From Achromobacter insuavis (lineage in GTDB: Bacteria > Pseudomonadota > Gammaproteobacteria > Burkholderiales > Burkholderiaceae_B), in the NCBI RefSeq assembly GCF_902859645.1, contig NZ_CADIJR010000047.1, forward strand, positions 1 through 49,951: a stretch of DNA of 49,951 nt. The letters run 5' to 3'. Each line of letters opens with the position of its first letter. Position 1 is the first letter of the stretch. Positions 17,126-25,296 of this stretch are shown piece after piece. The position numbers and the translations under genes were made by a program. The notes under the pieces are model-generated. The model saw nothing but the letters and a program-made list of their open reading frames with translations, searched no databases and had not been told where the DNA came from.

Positions 17126-18379
17126 CTAGACGAGCTTGGCGCAAGCCTCGCGGATGCCCGTGCAGCCCTGCCGGATATCGTCCAGCGAAGCCGCGAACGA
17201 CAGCCGGAACGTGCCCGGCGCGCCATAGGCATGGCCGTCGATCACCGCCACGCCAGCCTCGCGCAGCAGGTAATGCGTCAGGTCGGTATCGGTGCGGATC
17301 TCGACGCCTGCCGGCGTGCGCTTGCCCAGCAGCCCCGAGCAATCCGGAAACACGTAGAACGCGCCCTGCGGCACCACGATCGCCAGCCCCGGCGTGCCAG
17401 ACAGCTCCGCCACCGCCAGATCGCGGCGCTCGCGGAACACCCGCGCAAACTCCGTCACGCAGTCCTGCGGCCCCGACAGCGCCTCCAGCGCCGCCGCCTG
17501 GCTCACCGACGACGCGCCCGACGTGCTCTGCGACTGCAGAATCGCCATCGCCTTGATCAGCTCATCCGGCCCGGCGCCGTAACCGATGCGCCAGCCCGTC
17601 ATCGCATAGGCCTTGGACACGCCATTGACCACCAGCGTGCGCGCCGCCAGCGCCGGCGCCACCTGCAACGGATGCACCGTCGGCGCGTCGGTGAAGTTCA
17701 ACCGCGCATAAATATCGTCCGTCATCAGCCAGACATGCGGATGGCGCTCGAGCACCGCGGTCAGCCCGCGCAGCTCGTCGGCAGTGTAGACCGAGCCCGT
17801 CGGATTGCTGGGCGCGTTCATCATCAGCCACTTGGTGCGCGGCGTGATGGCGCGCTCCAGCGCCTCCGGCGTCAGCTTGTAATCCGTGGCCGGCGTCGTC
17901 GGCACCGTCACCGGCACCCCGCCGTTGACCAGCACCATGTCCGGATACGACACCCAGAACGGCGCCGGAATCAGCACCTCGTCGCCCTCGTTCAGCGTCG
18001 CCGCCAGCCCGTTGAAAATCACCTGCTTGGCGCCCGTGCTTACAATGATGCGCGCCGCCGGGTAATCGACGCCGGTCGCTTCCAGCAGATGCGTCCGCGC
18101 CGCCTTCCGCAGCGCCACCGTGCCCTGGGCCGGCGGATACTTGGTCTCGCCCCGGTTCATCGCGGCCGTGGCCGCCTGGCGGATATGCTCCGGCGTCGAG
18201 AAATCCGGTTCGCCGATCGTCAGGTCGATAATGCGCCGGCCCTGCTCGCGCAGCTCGGCAATAATCGCGCGCGCCGCCACGCTGGGCGACAGCTTGATGC
18301 GCTTGATGCGGTCGGCGACGATGCTGGCGGCTTGCGAGGGCTGAGTCTGGGCCTGGGTTTGCGTCGGGGTTTGGTTCAC
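17126..18379 (-). CDS. Class I/II PLP-dependent aminotransferase (aspartate aminotransferase-like)
   Basis: A 417-residue fold-type I aminotransferase. Seen: IKLSPSVAARAIIAELREQG, LTIGEPDFSTPEHI, the MMNAPSNPTGSVYT motif, and the PLP lysine in VVNGVSKAYAMTGWRIGYG. The final Arg that binds the substrate carboxylate is in GTFRLSFAAS. The N terminus is an odd Gln/Thr-rich stretch (TPTQTQAQTQPSQ). Translation starts at GTG, overlapping the stop of the RraA-like gene by GTGA, so the two proteins are coupled and likely act in sequence. The expected reaction is transamination of an imported amino acid to a 2-oxo acid. Confidence 0.88.
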   Translation of the reverse strand: MNQTPTQTQAQTQPSQAASIVADRIKRIKLSPSVAARAIIAELREQGRRIIDLTIGEPDFSTPEHIRQAATAAMNRGETKYPPAQGTVALRKAARTHLLEATGVDYPAARIIVSTGAKQVIFNGLAATLNEGDEVLIPAPFWVSYPDMVLVNGGVPVTVPTTPATDYKLTPEALERAITPRTKWLMMNAPSNPTGSVYTADELRGLTAVLERHPHVWLMTDDIYARLNFTDAPTVHPLQVAPALAARTLVVNGVSKAYAMTGWRIGYGAGPDELIKAMAILQSQSTSGASSVSQAAALEALSGPQDCVTEFARVFRERRDLAVAELSGTPGLAIVVPQGAFYVFPDCSGLLGKRTPAGVEIRTDTDLTHYLLREAGVAVIDGHAYGAPGTFRLSFAASLDDIRQGCTGIREACAKLV

Positions 18380-19056
18380 TTCGCGGCTCCCGTCTTCTCG
18401 GCCAGCGTCTTCTCCAGCCAGGGCTTGGTGTAGGTGCCGGCGCGCAGCTTCTCCTTCGCCACCGCCTCGTCGGCTTCCTTCTTGGCCGCCAGCGCCAACA
18501 CCGCCGCGGCATGCTCGGCGGGAATCACCACCACGCCGTCGGCATCGCCGACCACCACATCACCCGGGTTGACCACCTGGCCGCCCACCGACACCGGCAC
18601 ATTGATCTCGCCCGGGCCGTCCTTGTACGGCCCCTTGTGCGACACCGCGCGCGCAAAGCAGCCGAACTGCCCCTGCGCGAACACATCCAGGTCACGCACC
18701 GCGCCGTCGATCACGAACCCGGCGATGCCGCGCCCCTGCGCATCCATCATCATCAACTCGCCGACCAGCGCATTGCTGGTATCGCCGGCGCCATCGACCA
18801 CGATCACATCGCCCGCGCCACCCAGCGAAATCGCCTTGTGGATCATCAGGTTATCGCCCGGCCGCGTCTTCACCGTCAGCGCCAGGCCAACCGTGCGCTG
18901 GTTGCCGGCGTGCAGCGGACGCAGCCCGCTGACGCCGTACAGGCGGTTCATGCAATCGCTGATCTGGGCCGAGCCAATGGCGGCAAAACCGGCCAGCACG
19001 TCAGCGGCGACGGCCGGCGCGGGCCGGGGAAGAATGCGGTATCCGATGGGATTCAT
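18376..19056 (-). CDS. RraA-family aldolase/decarboxylase-like protein
   Basis: A 226-residue member of the RraA / 4-hydroxy-4-methyl-2-oxoglutarate aldolase superfamily. Recognisable parts are GSAQISDCMNRLYGVSGLRP, VKTRPGDNLMIHKAI, the GELMMMDAQGRGIAGFVIDG segment followed directly by the conserved Arg-Asp pair (AVRDLD), and GDVVVGDADGVVVIPAEHA. True RraA (RNase E inhibitor) lacks aldolase activity. Here the tight operon with an aminotransferase and an amino-acid importer favours an enzyme that cleaves a 4-hydroxy- or 4-carboxy-2-oxo acid to pyruvate or oxaloacetate. ATG 19056 (MNPIGYRILPRP) was preferred over an upstream ATG whose extension is Arg-rich and not family-like. It is the first gene of the operon. 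Confidence 0.82.
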   Translation of the reverse strand: MNPIGYRILPRPAPAVAADVLAGFAAIGSAQISDCMNRLYGVSGLRPLHAGNQRTVGLALTVKTRPGDNLMIHKAISLGGAGDVIVVDGAGDTSNALVGELMMMDAQGRGIAGFVIDGAVRDLDVFAQGQFGCFARAVSHKGPYKDGPGEINVPVSVGGQVVNPGDVVVGDADGVVVIPAEHAAAVLALAAKKEADEAVAKEKLRAGTYTKPWLEKTLAEKTGAAK

Positions 19057-19140
19057 AGCGAGGAATTTTCTTGAAGGCGTGAACGGCAATAAGCGAACAC
19101 GCATTACAAGGCCTCGCGGGGCGATCCTCAAAACGATATA

Positions 19141-19162
19141 AATTCCCGGTTATGTAGGAATT
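19141..19162 (-). promoter_or_regulatory. Candidate LysR operator upstream of the RraA-aminotransferase-ABC operon
   Basis: A perfect inverted repeat, AATTCC (19141-19146) and GGAATT (19157-19162) with a 10-bp spacer, lies in an AT-rich stretch about 85-105 bp upstream of the operon's first ATG. Spacing and symmetry fit an LTTR recognition site. On the minus strand a TTATAT-like element follows it. Confidence 0.45.
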
Positions 19163-19175
19163 ATTTTCGTGAATG

Positions 19176-19505
19176 TTATTGGATCGCGGGGGGAGCGTTG
19201 TGGGTGGGGTTGGGGGCTTCCTTTTCGTCGTCGGGTTGCAGGGCTTGGTCGAGCATGGCTTCGGTCAGCGTGCCGAGGTGCTCGCAGAGGCTTTGGACGC
19301 CGCCCATCAGGGCGGTGATTGCCCAGGGGTCTAGCGGTGGGGAGCCGGTGGCGTCGGGTTCGGACGCGCTGTTGCCGACCATGCGGGCGATGGTCTGGAT
19401 GGCGTAGCGGGTGCGGTCTAGTTGGTGGAGGTGGGAGAGGGAGACGGGGCCGGATTCGCGGTCGGTGTGGATATGCTAGGGGTTTTGGGTGAGGGGGTGC
19501 AGCAT
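19176..19505 (-). pseudogene. Small gene interrupted by an in-frame TAG
   Basis: The open part (ATG 19382 to 19176, 68 residues: MVGNSASEPDATGSPPLDPW and on) continues upstream in the same frame with clearly coding-like, GC-biased codons for 31 residues (HIHTDRESGPVSL, LDRTRYAIQTIAR). It then reaches an in-frame TAG at 19476-19478. Above it is a nine-codon start, MLHPLTQNP, beginning at ATG 19505. No start codon exists between the TAG and ATG 19382. The simplest reading is one small gene of about 109 codons broken by a nonsense mutation. Alternatively, only the 68-residue part is translated. The layout, a short protein after a structured leader, recalls small proteins of unknown function common in Pseudomonas and Bordetella relatives; that resemblance is from memory. 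Confidence 0.4.
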
Positions 19506-19518
19506 GGGGGACTGCCTT

Positions 19519-19566
19519 CTATAGGAATGAGTCAGGCCGCAAATCGTTGCGGCTTTCCGCCTATAG
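19519..19566 (-). promoter_or_regulatory. Structured RNA leader before the small gene
   Basis: Just upstream of ATG 19505, CTATAGG (19519-19525) pairs perfectly with CCTATAG (19560-19566). Nested inside is a second perfect stem, GCCGCAA/TTGCGGC (19536-19542 and 19547-19553), with a four-base loop. A further CCGG-based stem lies outside at about 19570-19586. This nested arrangement suggests a folded 5' leader rather than chance. No family is assigned. Confidence 0.4.
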
Positions 19567-19819
19567 CTTTCCGGCTTCCAAACCGGCACCGGAGAGGTGA
19601 CAGTCATGAGTGTATGGTGACATGGAGGGGCGTTGGATGTAGGAGGGACAATTTTGTCATTGGTACTTAGCGGAGCCTGTCCGCATTTTTTGGGGCGAGG
19701 CGCTTTAAAGTTGTCATTCCCGGGCCGCAGCAAGCCAAAGGGTATCGTTGCAATGATCCAATTGTGCGGCGTCGTCTCGGATTGCCTTCCCGGGAAAAGA
19801 GGCAGCTCTTTACTTGAAG

Positions 19820-20005
19820 CTAGTCTAGCCACCGTCGAACCAATCGCCGGCGACTGTTGAGGTCGAAGATCCAGCGCAGGCAGCTCAGTACCGCCGCGAC
19901 TAACGTCTGGTTTTCATGCGCGAGAGCTGCAATTTTAAATTTAACGGTAGGTCCGAGAGGTATATCCTCCAGTCGGAATCGCGGGTGAGGTATGGGATCG
20001 AGCAA
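19820..20005 (-). CDS. Unrecognised short ORF, possible remnant
   Basis: A 61-residue frame (starting MLDPIPHPRFRLEDIPLGP) with a plausible amino-acid composition and an Arg-rich end (NSRRRLVRRWLD). It sits in the low-GC stretch between the broken small gene and the HNH gene. I recognise no family and see no strong ribosome binding site. The rest of 19567-20134 contains no gene I can support. The stretch may be debris at the left edge of the island. Confidence 0.2.
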   Translation of the reverse strand: MLDPIPHPRFRLEDIPLGPTVKFKIAALAHENQTLVAAVLSCLRWIFDLNSRRRLVRRWLD

Positions 20006-20134
20006 GCAATTACGAAGGCCGTTTTCGAAGGTCTTGAGTCATTCCCAGCGAACGCACTAAGCGCACGACTTTGCCGGCATAGGTTATGCTAATAGCACCA
20101 TATCTCTGTGAATCAAAAACTCAAGAGCAATCAG

Positions 20135-21379
20135 ATGCCAATTTCCGAGAAAACATACAAAATTATTTGGGGTCAGTTCGCTGCGAGATGCGCCCACTGT
20201 AGGGAAGAAGTCATTCATGAAACGGCGGGAGGCACGACATCTTTGATTGGCGAGGTTGCGCATATTGTCGGTGAACGAGCAGATGCGGCCCGAGGAGTTT
20301 CGCATTTATCTATTGAAGAGCGCAACGACCCCGACAATCTTATGCTGTTATGCCGGAAGCATCACAAGATTATCGACGACGCTGAGCATGAATATACGAT
20401 AGATCTGCTGCATAGAAAGAAGCAGGAACATCTTGATTGGATAGAGAAAAATTTAGGCAGACCTCAGCCGTGGAAATCCAATCTTTCACAACTAACGTAC
20501 ATTAATGTGCCCAGATTATGCGAGCAGGCAGAGCTGCACGGATTCAAGGTGGACCTTAGTCGATATAAAGAGAACAAGACTTTACACAGCTTAGGATGGG
20601 ACTTGAACCATTTAATGAATGCGTTCCAGTCAGTACTTGCGCACCTTGAGCTGATGACGATTCCTGTCTCGCTATTGAAGATGCACGAAGGCCATATTGG
20701 GGCATTGTTATCGTTCGACCGATTGCGGTTTCGGACGAAAAACGTTCCCATGGACGCCATCGGGTCTGACGCCTATCGACAACAGGTGTTTTCAGGAGAT
20801 TTGCGAAAAGACTCGCATATTTACGCCACGTTGGGCGATTTTAAGCTTGTTGTATTCATCGACCCTCAATGGATCACAACGTCAACGGCATTCACACTGT
20901 TTCGGCCCTCTTCCGGTCAAAGCACTTTTTCAGGGGTCGTGCGCATTACGAACGTTGATTACGAAAGCAGGATCATGACTGCTACAGGCGTTGTTTTAGG
21001 CTTACCGCGAAGTGCGTGGGATGACGCGCTGAATGAACCGGCTACTTCGCCCCGCGCAGTGGAAGAAGCGAGTGTCCACTCGGATGCAGATCAGACCCTC
21101 GATGCCTTGGTAGACATGGATGAAGCGAGGAGCCGTTTGGTTTACTTTTTACCGCCCCCCGATCATTGCGATTTGTGTCGTCGCCTACTATACAGAGACA
21201 AGTACATGATCGATGGCGGCGTAAAGAGTGCCAGCTATTGGGCGTGCATGTGCTCAAAGTGCTTTCACACTCGGGGCCGTGGCATTGGATGGGGGACGGG
21301 ACAGCTATATCTGCGTGATGAACAAGGCTGGTTGCAGGTTGCGGGATTTAATCCACGGTTCCCTGGCGAGGATGTTTAG
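20135..21379 (+). CDS. HNH-type nuclease domain protein with C-terminal zinc-finger-like region
   Basis: A 414-residue protein. The N-terminal ~90 residues carry an HNH-like metal site: Cys19-x2-Cys22 (RCAHC), His43 in GEVAHIVGE, Asn68, and Cys73-x2-His76-His77 (LCRKHH). The middle ~200 residues are unrecognised and probably sense or bind a partner. The C terminus has two more Cys clusters, Cys345-x2-Cys348 and Cys371/Cys373/Cys376, suggesting a second zinc site. Its codon use is far more AT-rich than that of the core genes, so it was probably acquired horizontally. ATG 20135 has AAGAG seven bases upstream and begins the conserved part; GTG 20108 would add nine residues. By location next to a RloC-like gene and IS scars it is a candidate defence nuclease, but the function is not established. 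Confidence 0.65.
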   Translation: MPISEKTYKIIWGQFAARCAHCREEVIHETAGGTTSLIGEVAHIVGERADAARGVSHLSIEERNDPDNLMLLCRKHHKIIDDAEHEYTIDLLHRKKQEHLDWIEKNLGRPQPWKSNLSQLTYINVPRLCEQAELHGFKVDLSRYKENKTLHSLGWDLNHLMNAFQSVLAHLELMTIPVSLLKMHEGHIGALLSFDRLRFRTKNVPMDAIGSDAYRQQVFSGDLRKDSHIYATLGDFKLVVFIDPQWITTSTAFTLFRPSSGQSTFSGVVRITNVDYESRIMTATGVVLGLPRSAWDDALNEPATSPRAVEEASVHSDADQTLDALVDMDEARSRLVYFLPPPDHCDLCRRLLYRDKYMIDGGVKSASYWACMCSKCFHTRGRGIGWGTGQLYLRDEQGWLQVAGFNPRFPGEDV

Positions 21380-21454
21380 GTCGAGCTCGTCCGATTGCTG
21401 AGTGGTGACTATGCCACGAGGTCCTATTCTCAGCCTGTCATGAGGGAATTTTCG

Positions 21455-21990
21455 ATGAGCATGAAGATGGAAGAGGACCTCAAACGCTGGACGGCCAAGC
21501 GCAAAAGCGCGGTGATGCAGGACATTATTTGTACTGAGGTGGTATTGACCTGACAGTTGTACGCGTTGGGGCGTAGTCATACGACTCAAAGCCGGGTTAT
21601 GAAACGGGTATCCCTACCGGTTGCATGATCCGAAGAGTACGTATTACCACGGAAGAAAAAGTAGCACGTCGCAAACTCAGTCTGTTGGATCTGACGCAGG
21701 AACTGCGTAATGTCAGCAAGGCATGCAAAGTTATGGGCTATAGCCGCCAGCAGCTCTATGAGATTCGCCCCAACTATCAGACCTATGGCTCGGCAGGGGG
21801 GGGGCGATAAACCGCCTGGAGGCAGGGCCCACACCCGAACCGCGGGGCGCCGGAGCTCGACCAATACAGTAAGCTACCTCTAACCTCTAACGGCGGTCGA
21901 CGTGCTGAACAACGATGTCTTACTGCACTTCGAACAGCAGGGCCTGCGTATCGAAACCGTGCTCTCAGACAATGGCAGGGAGTTCTACCG
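21455..21990 (+). mobile_element. Decayed IS481-type element
   Basis: Three pieces in order. A 32-codon frame from ATG 21455 (MSMKMEEDLKRWTAKRKSA) resembles the small ORF that precedes some IS481-like transposases. The transposase N terminus at 21625-21810 (EEKVARRKLSLLDL, VSKACKVMGYSRQQLYEI) frameshifts at a G-run near 21798. The catalytic-core fragment at about 21890-21990 reads VDVLNNDVLLHFEQQ and ETVLSDNGREF. The middle of the element and its 3' end are gone. No terminal inverted repeats were identified. It is non-functional. Confidence 0.7.
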
Positions 21991-21991
21991 A

Positions 21992-22158
21992 ATGAAGAAG
22001 TCGAGATTTACGAATAGCCAGATCATTGATGTCAGCAAGCGCGTGGAGCAGGTCAGAGCTATGCCGGGACCTAGGCTTCAACTCGGCCACGCTCTACAAG
22101 TGGCGTTCCAAGTACGGTGGCATGGACGTATCGCTGATGGCGCACTAAAAGGGGACAT
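21992..22158 (+). mobile_element. IS3-family orfA remnant
   Basis: Beginning at ATG 21992 the sequence reads MKKSRFTNSQIIDVSKRVEQ, the start of an IS3-family OrfA helix-turn-helix protein. Near 22055 the similarity shifts to another frame, which reads ELCRDLGFNSATLYKWRSK then YGGMDVSLMAH. It is fused directly onto the IS481 fragment without any spacer, so one element was deleted into the other. No orfB is present. Confidence 0.7.
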
Positions 22159-22381
22159 GTAGAGCAAAATCTATCCTCATTTCGATGGTGCCATCGACGA
22201 ACAAACAAGCGTAGACCTCACCGGGGGCTCGCGACGGTATTCATGCCAAGCGACGGGCTTCACAAGCAGGTTTTATGGTGTCCGCATCGGTGGCAAAATG
22301 CGACTTGCCGTTCCAGATTCGGAGTGCTGTGCTTCATATCCAGGCCATGCTTCGGCTTGCCCCTCTCCAAGGATGCGAGAC

Positions 22382-24820
22382 ATGATTGAATCGATCACCC
22401 TTTCAGGCATAGCTACCTACAGTTCCAAAGCCCCGGAAATAATTCAAAACCTGAAGGCTGTGAACTACTTCTACGGTGCCAACGGATCAGGTAAGACAAC
22501 AATCAGCAGGCTGATAAAAGATCCAGCACTGTCCGCCGATTCAAGGGTTCTTTGGGCAAAGGGAAATCCGATCCCTACCATGGTCTACAACAACGACTTC
22601 ATCGCCGAGAACTTCACTGATTCGAAGCAGTTCAAGGGTGTGTTCACACTAGGGCAAACCGTCAAGGACCAGCGTGATCGTTTGGAAGAACTTCAGAGAG
22701 AGAGGCGCGCTTACGAACAGATCAGGGCTAAAGCGCAAGAAAATTTGCAAGGCGCCGATGGCGAGAGCGGGAAGATTGGAGAAAAAAATGCACTGGAAGC
22801 AAAGCTGCTAACTCGATGTTGGGAACAAAAACAAAAGCATGACAAGGAGTTTCACATAGCCTTTAAAGGCTTTAGAAACAACAAGGAAGCATTCAAGAAT
22901 AGGGTCCTACAAGAAAGCAAAGAAAATACTTCAGAGCTAGTTGACATCGAAGATCTGCGCAAACGCGCCCACGTTCTTTATGGTGACGCACCGTCACCCA
23001 TGAGTGCTGTTCCTACCCTTGACCTTGCTCGCTTGGTCGCATTTGAAAAAAGTGCTGTGCTCGGCAAGAAGGTGGTCGGCAAAGAGGATGTGAGTGTATC
23101 TGCGATGATTCAGCACTTGGGAAACAGTGACTGGATTAGGCAAGGTACGAAGTATTTAGGCCATACGGATGGTGACTGCCCTTTTTGCCAACAGAAATTG
23201 CCGCATGACTTCGAGAAAAGCCTTGAAGCTTACTTCGATGAGACTTTCGAGGCTGACACTAGGGCGCTATCGCGGTTCCGCGAGAATTATAATTCGGTAG
23301 CAGATGGAATTTTAACTCAAGCTCAGGCACTGCTGGATACAGACTATCCCCTTTTAGATAGAGAAAAGCTTGATGCTGAATTGCAGGCCGTGAAAGCAAT
23401 CATAATGGCGAACAGGCAGCGCATTGATCAAAAATTGGCTAGTCCCAGCACCATTGTAATACTGGAAGGTCTCGCTGAGATTTCACTGAGAATTTCGGAA
23501 TTGATCAATTCAGCCAACCTCAGGGTCTCTGAGCACAATCGTCTTGTTTCCAATTTCTCTGCCGAACAGAGGAATTTAACAGGTTCGGTATGGCGGCACC
23601 TTCTTGATGTCGAGCTTAAAGACACTATTGCCGATTATGTCAGTGATATAGGCCGTATTAGCAAAGCAATTGCTGGCATCAGTGCGAGCCTGGAGAAAGC
23701 CAATTTAGACATATCCATGGCTGACGCGGAGATAGCAAGGATTGAAGCTTCATTGACAAGCGTGAAACCCACTGTCATCGCCATCAATAAAATTCTTAAA
23801 GACTTTGGATTCCGAAGCTTCTCCCTTGACACTGCGTGTACAGACGATTCATACCGCCTGATCAGAAGCGACGGCACTGATGCCAAAGCAACGCTCAGTG
23901 AAGGAGAGAAGACCTTCGTTACCTTCCTGTACTTTTATCATTTGGTGAGAGGAAGCACCACGACCTCGGGTATAAAAACTGATCGAATTGTCGTCATTGA
24001 TGACCCGGTATCAAGTTTGGACAGCGATGTACTGTTCATCGTGAGTAGTTTGATCAAAAAGCTTTTTCACGAAGTTCGTCAGAGGACGAGTAATATCAAG
24101 CAGATCTTTGTCCTGACCCATAATATACATTTTCATAAAGAAATCACCTTTAACCCACAGAGGACTGGCGATGACCCTATGAAAGACGAGACATTTTGGA
24201 TAGTGCGCAAGCCCGATGACTATTCGAGAGTTGAAGGGTTTGAGACCAACCCAATTAAAACCTCCTATCAGCTTCTGTGGGCAGAGCTGGCGAGAAATCC
24301 ACTACCTGCGCTCACCATTCAAAATACTATGCGCAGAATCCTCGAGAATTACTTCAAAATTTTGGGGAATATAGATACGAGTATCATTCTCTCAAGGTTC
24401 GAAGGGCACGAGAAAGTTCAGTGCCAATCCTTGATTAGCTGGGTGAACGACGGCTCTCACTACTCACCGGATGAACTGTATGTGGCCATAAGCGATGGCA
24501 TGACGCAAAGTTACATGAAAATTTTCTTCAAGGTCTTCAAAACTATGGAGCACATGCCTCATTACAAAATGATGATGGGCCGAAACTTTGTCGATTTAGA
24601 CCCAGATGAGGGTGCGGCTAAAGATGAAGATTTGATGCGCAATGTTGGCGATGCTGCAATCGACGCAGATGCGGCAATCCTTGTTGCGGGTGGGCCTGGT
24701 ACTAGCGCTGCTGTCGGGCCAACGAGCATCCATACATCTGTAGTTATACCTCTGGTCGCGCCAGTCCCCGAGGCACCCTCTGCAGGGACGGCTGATTCTG
24801 AGTCGAATAGCCCATTCTGA
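22382..24820 (+). CDS. RloC/PrrC-like AAA ATPase with putative anticodon-nuclease domain
   Basis: An 812-residue SMC-like ATPase of the AAA_13 type. Walker A GANGSGKTT is at 32-40, a central coiled-coil carries a CPFC zinc-hook motif at 266-269, the ABC signature LSEGEKT is near 505-511, and Walker B with D-loop (VVIDDPVSSLD) is near 540. Beyond the ATPase, Arg651-x3-Glu655 (MRRILENYF) is followed by His693 in NDGSHYSP. This matches the order of the Arg-x3-Glu...His triad reported for the PrrC and RloC tRNA anticodon nucleases. The zinc hook favours RloC. The last ~70 residues are Ala/Pro-rich. ATG 22382 has AAGGA nine bases upstream. No hsd restriction genes are nearby, so it would act alone. 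Its AT-rich codon use indicates transfer. Likely role: phage-triggered, DNA-damage-linked translation arrest. Confidence 0.75.
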   Translation: MIESITLSGIATYSSKAPEIIQNLKAVNYFYGANGSGKTTISRLIKDPALSADSRVLWAKGNPIPTMVYNNDFIAENFTDSKQFKGVFTLGQTVKDQRDRLEELQRERRAYEQIRAKAQENLQGADGESGKIGEKNALEAKLLTRCWEQKQKHDKEFHIAFKGFRNNKEAFKNRVLQESKENTSELVDIEDLRKRAHVLYGDAPSPMSAVPTLDLARLVAFEKSAVLGKKVVGKEDVSVSAMIQHLGNSDWIRQGTKYLGHTDGDCPFCQQKLPHDFEKSLEAYFDETFEADTRALSRFRENYNSVADGILTQAQALLDTDYPLLDREKLDAELQAVKAIIMANRQRIDQKLASPSTIVILEGLAEISLRISELINSANLRVSEHNRLVSNFSAEQRNLTGSVWRHLLDVELKDTIADYVSDIGRISKAIAGISASLEKANLDISMADAEIARIEASLTSVKPTVIAINKILKDFGFRSFSLDTACTDDSYRLIRSDGTDAKATLSEGEKTFVTFLYFYHLVRGSTTTSGIKTDRIVVIDDPVSSLDSDVLFIVSSLIKKLFHEVRQRTSNIKQIFVLTHNIHFHKEITFNPQRTGDDPMKDETFWIVRKPDDYSRVEGFETNPIKTSYQLLWAELARNPLPALTIQNTMRRILENYFKILGNIDTSIILSRFEGHEKVQCQSLISWVNDGSHYSPDELYVAISDGMTQSYMKIFFKVFKTMEHMPHYKMMMGRNFVDLDPDEGAAKDEDLMRNVGDAAIDADAAILVAGGPGTSAAVGPTSIHTSVVIPLVAPVPEAPSAGTADSESNSPF

Positions 24821-25176
24821 GTTGATTAATCTTCGGCAGCAGTACCTAAGCGGGCGCCCATTCAGAAACGTCTATCTCGGTCTAATACAGGCGATTGAAT
24901 TGGCCCTGTTTCGTAGGAATTTCCGACGCCTAAAATAGAAAGTTGGTGAATATCCGCTTCTGGCTGACTACCTCCGTGGCCGTCTGCATAATCAACCTTG
25001 ACATCAATTCTGTGGAGCCGCCGGATTTTGCAGCCAACAGCTTTGAGTTAGAGGGGGCGGCCCCCTCCCCTCCCGCCCTAGTAATAACTCAACCCCTGCA
25101 GTTGGAGATTTTGAACCAGTCCGAATAGCGCTAGGCTAGCTCAGGCGAGTTGGGCGAGGCAGCCGCCAGAATAAAA
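24821..25176. other. Gene-free AT-rich gap at the right side of the island
   Basis: Short frames only. One of 37 codons from TTG 24822 (INLRQQYLSGRPF, ending at TAG 24935) follows the nuclease gene directly and could be debris of a lost reading frame. A C-rich/G-rich stretch near 25055-25075 could fold into a hairpin. I see no gene, promoter or repeat that I can support. Confidence 0.4.
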
Positions 25177-25293
25177 CTATCCAGCCAACTGCTCCCGCAC
25201 GGTTGCCAGGATTTCTTCGGAAAGCGCCGGGTTGCCCGCCGCCGTGGCGCGGGCGAGGGTCAATGCACCAACCATGCTGCTGAGGGTCACGAT
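25177..25293 (-). pseudogene. TetR-family regulator, C-terminal remnant
   Basis: The last ~39 codons on the minus strand read IVTLSSMVGALTLARATAAG and NPALSEEILATVREQLAG before the TAG, the typical end of a TetR/AcrR regulator ligand domain. Upstream of about 25293 the similarity stops abruptly and the opposite strand becomes a FabF fragment. The DNA-binding part is absent, so this is a truncated leftover. Confidence 0.6.
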
Positions 25294-25296
25294 GGC

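Noticed and set aside
21902-22162. 86-codon open frame as a gene
   Set aside because: It is a chance in-frame fusion of IS481 and IS3 fragments.
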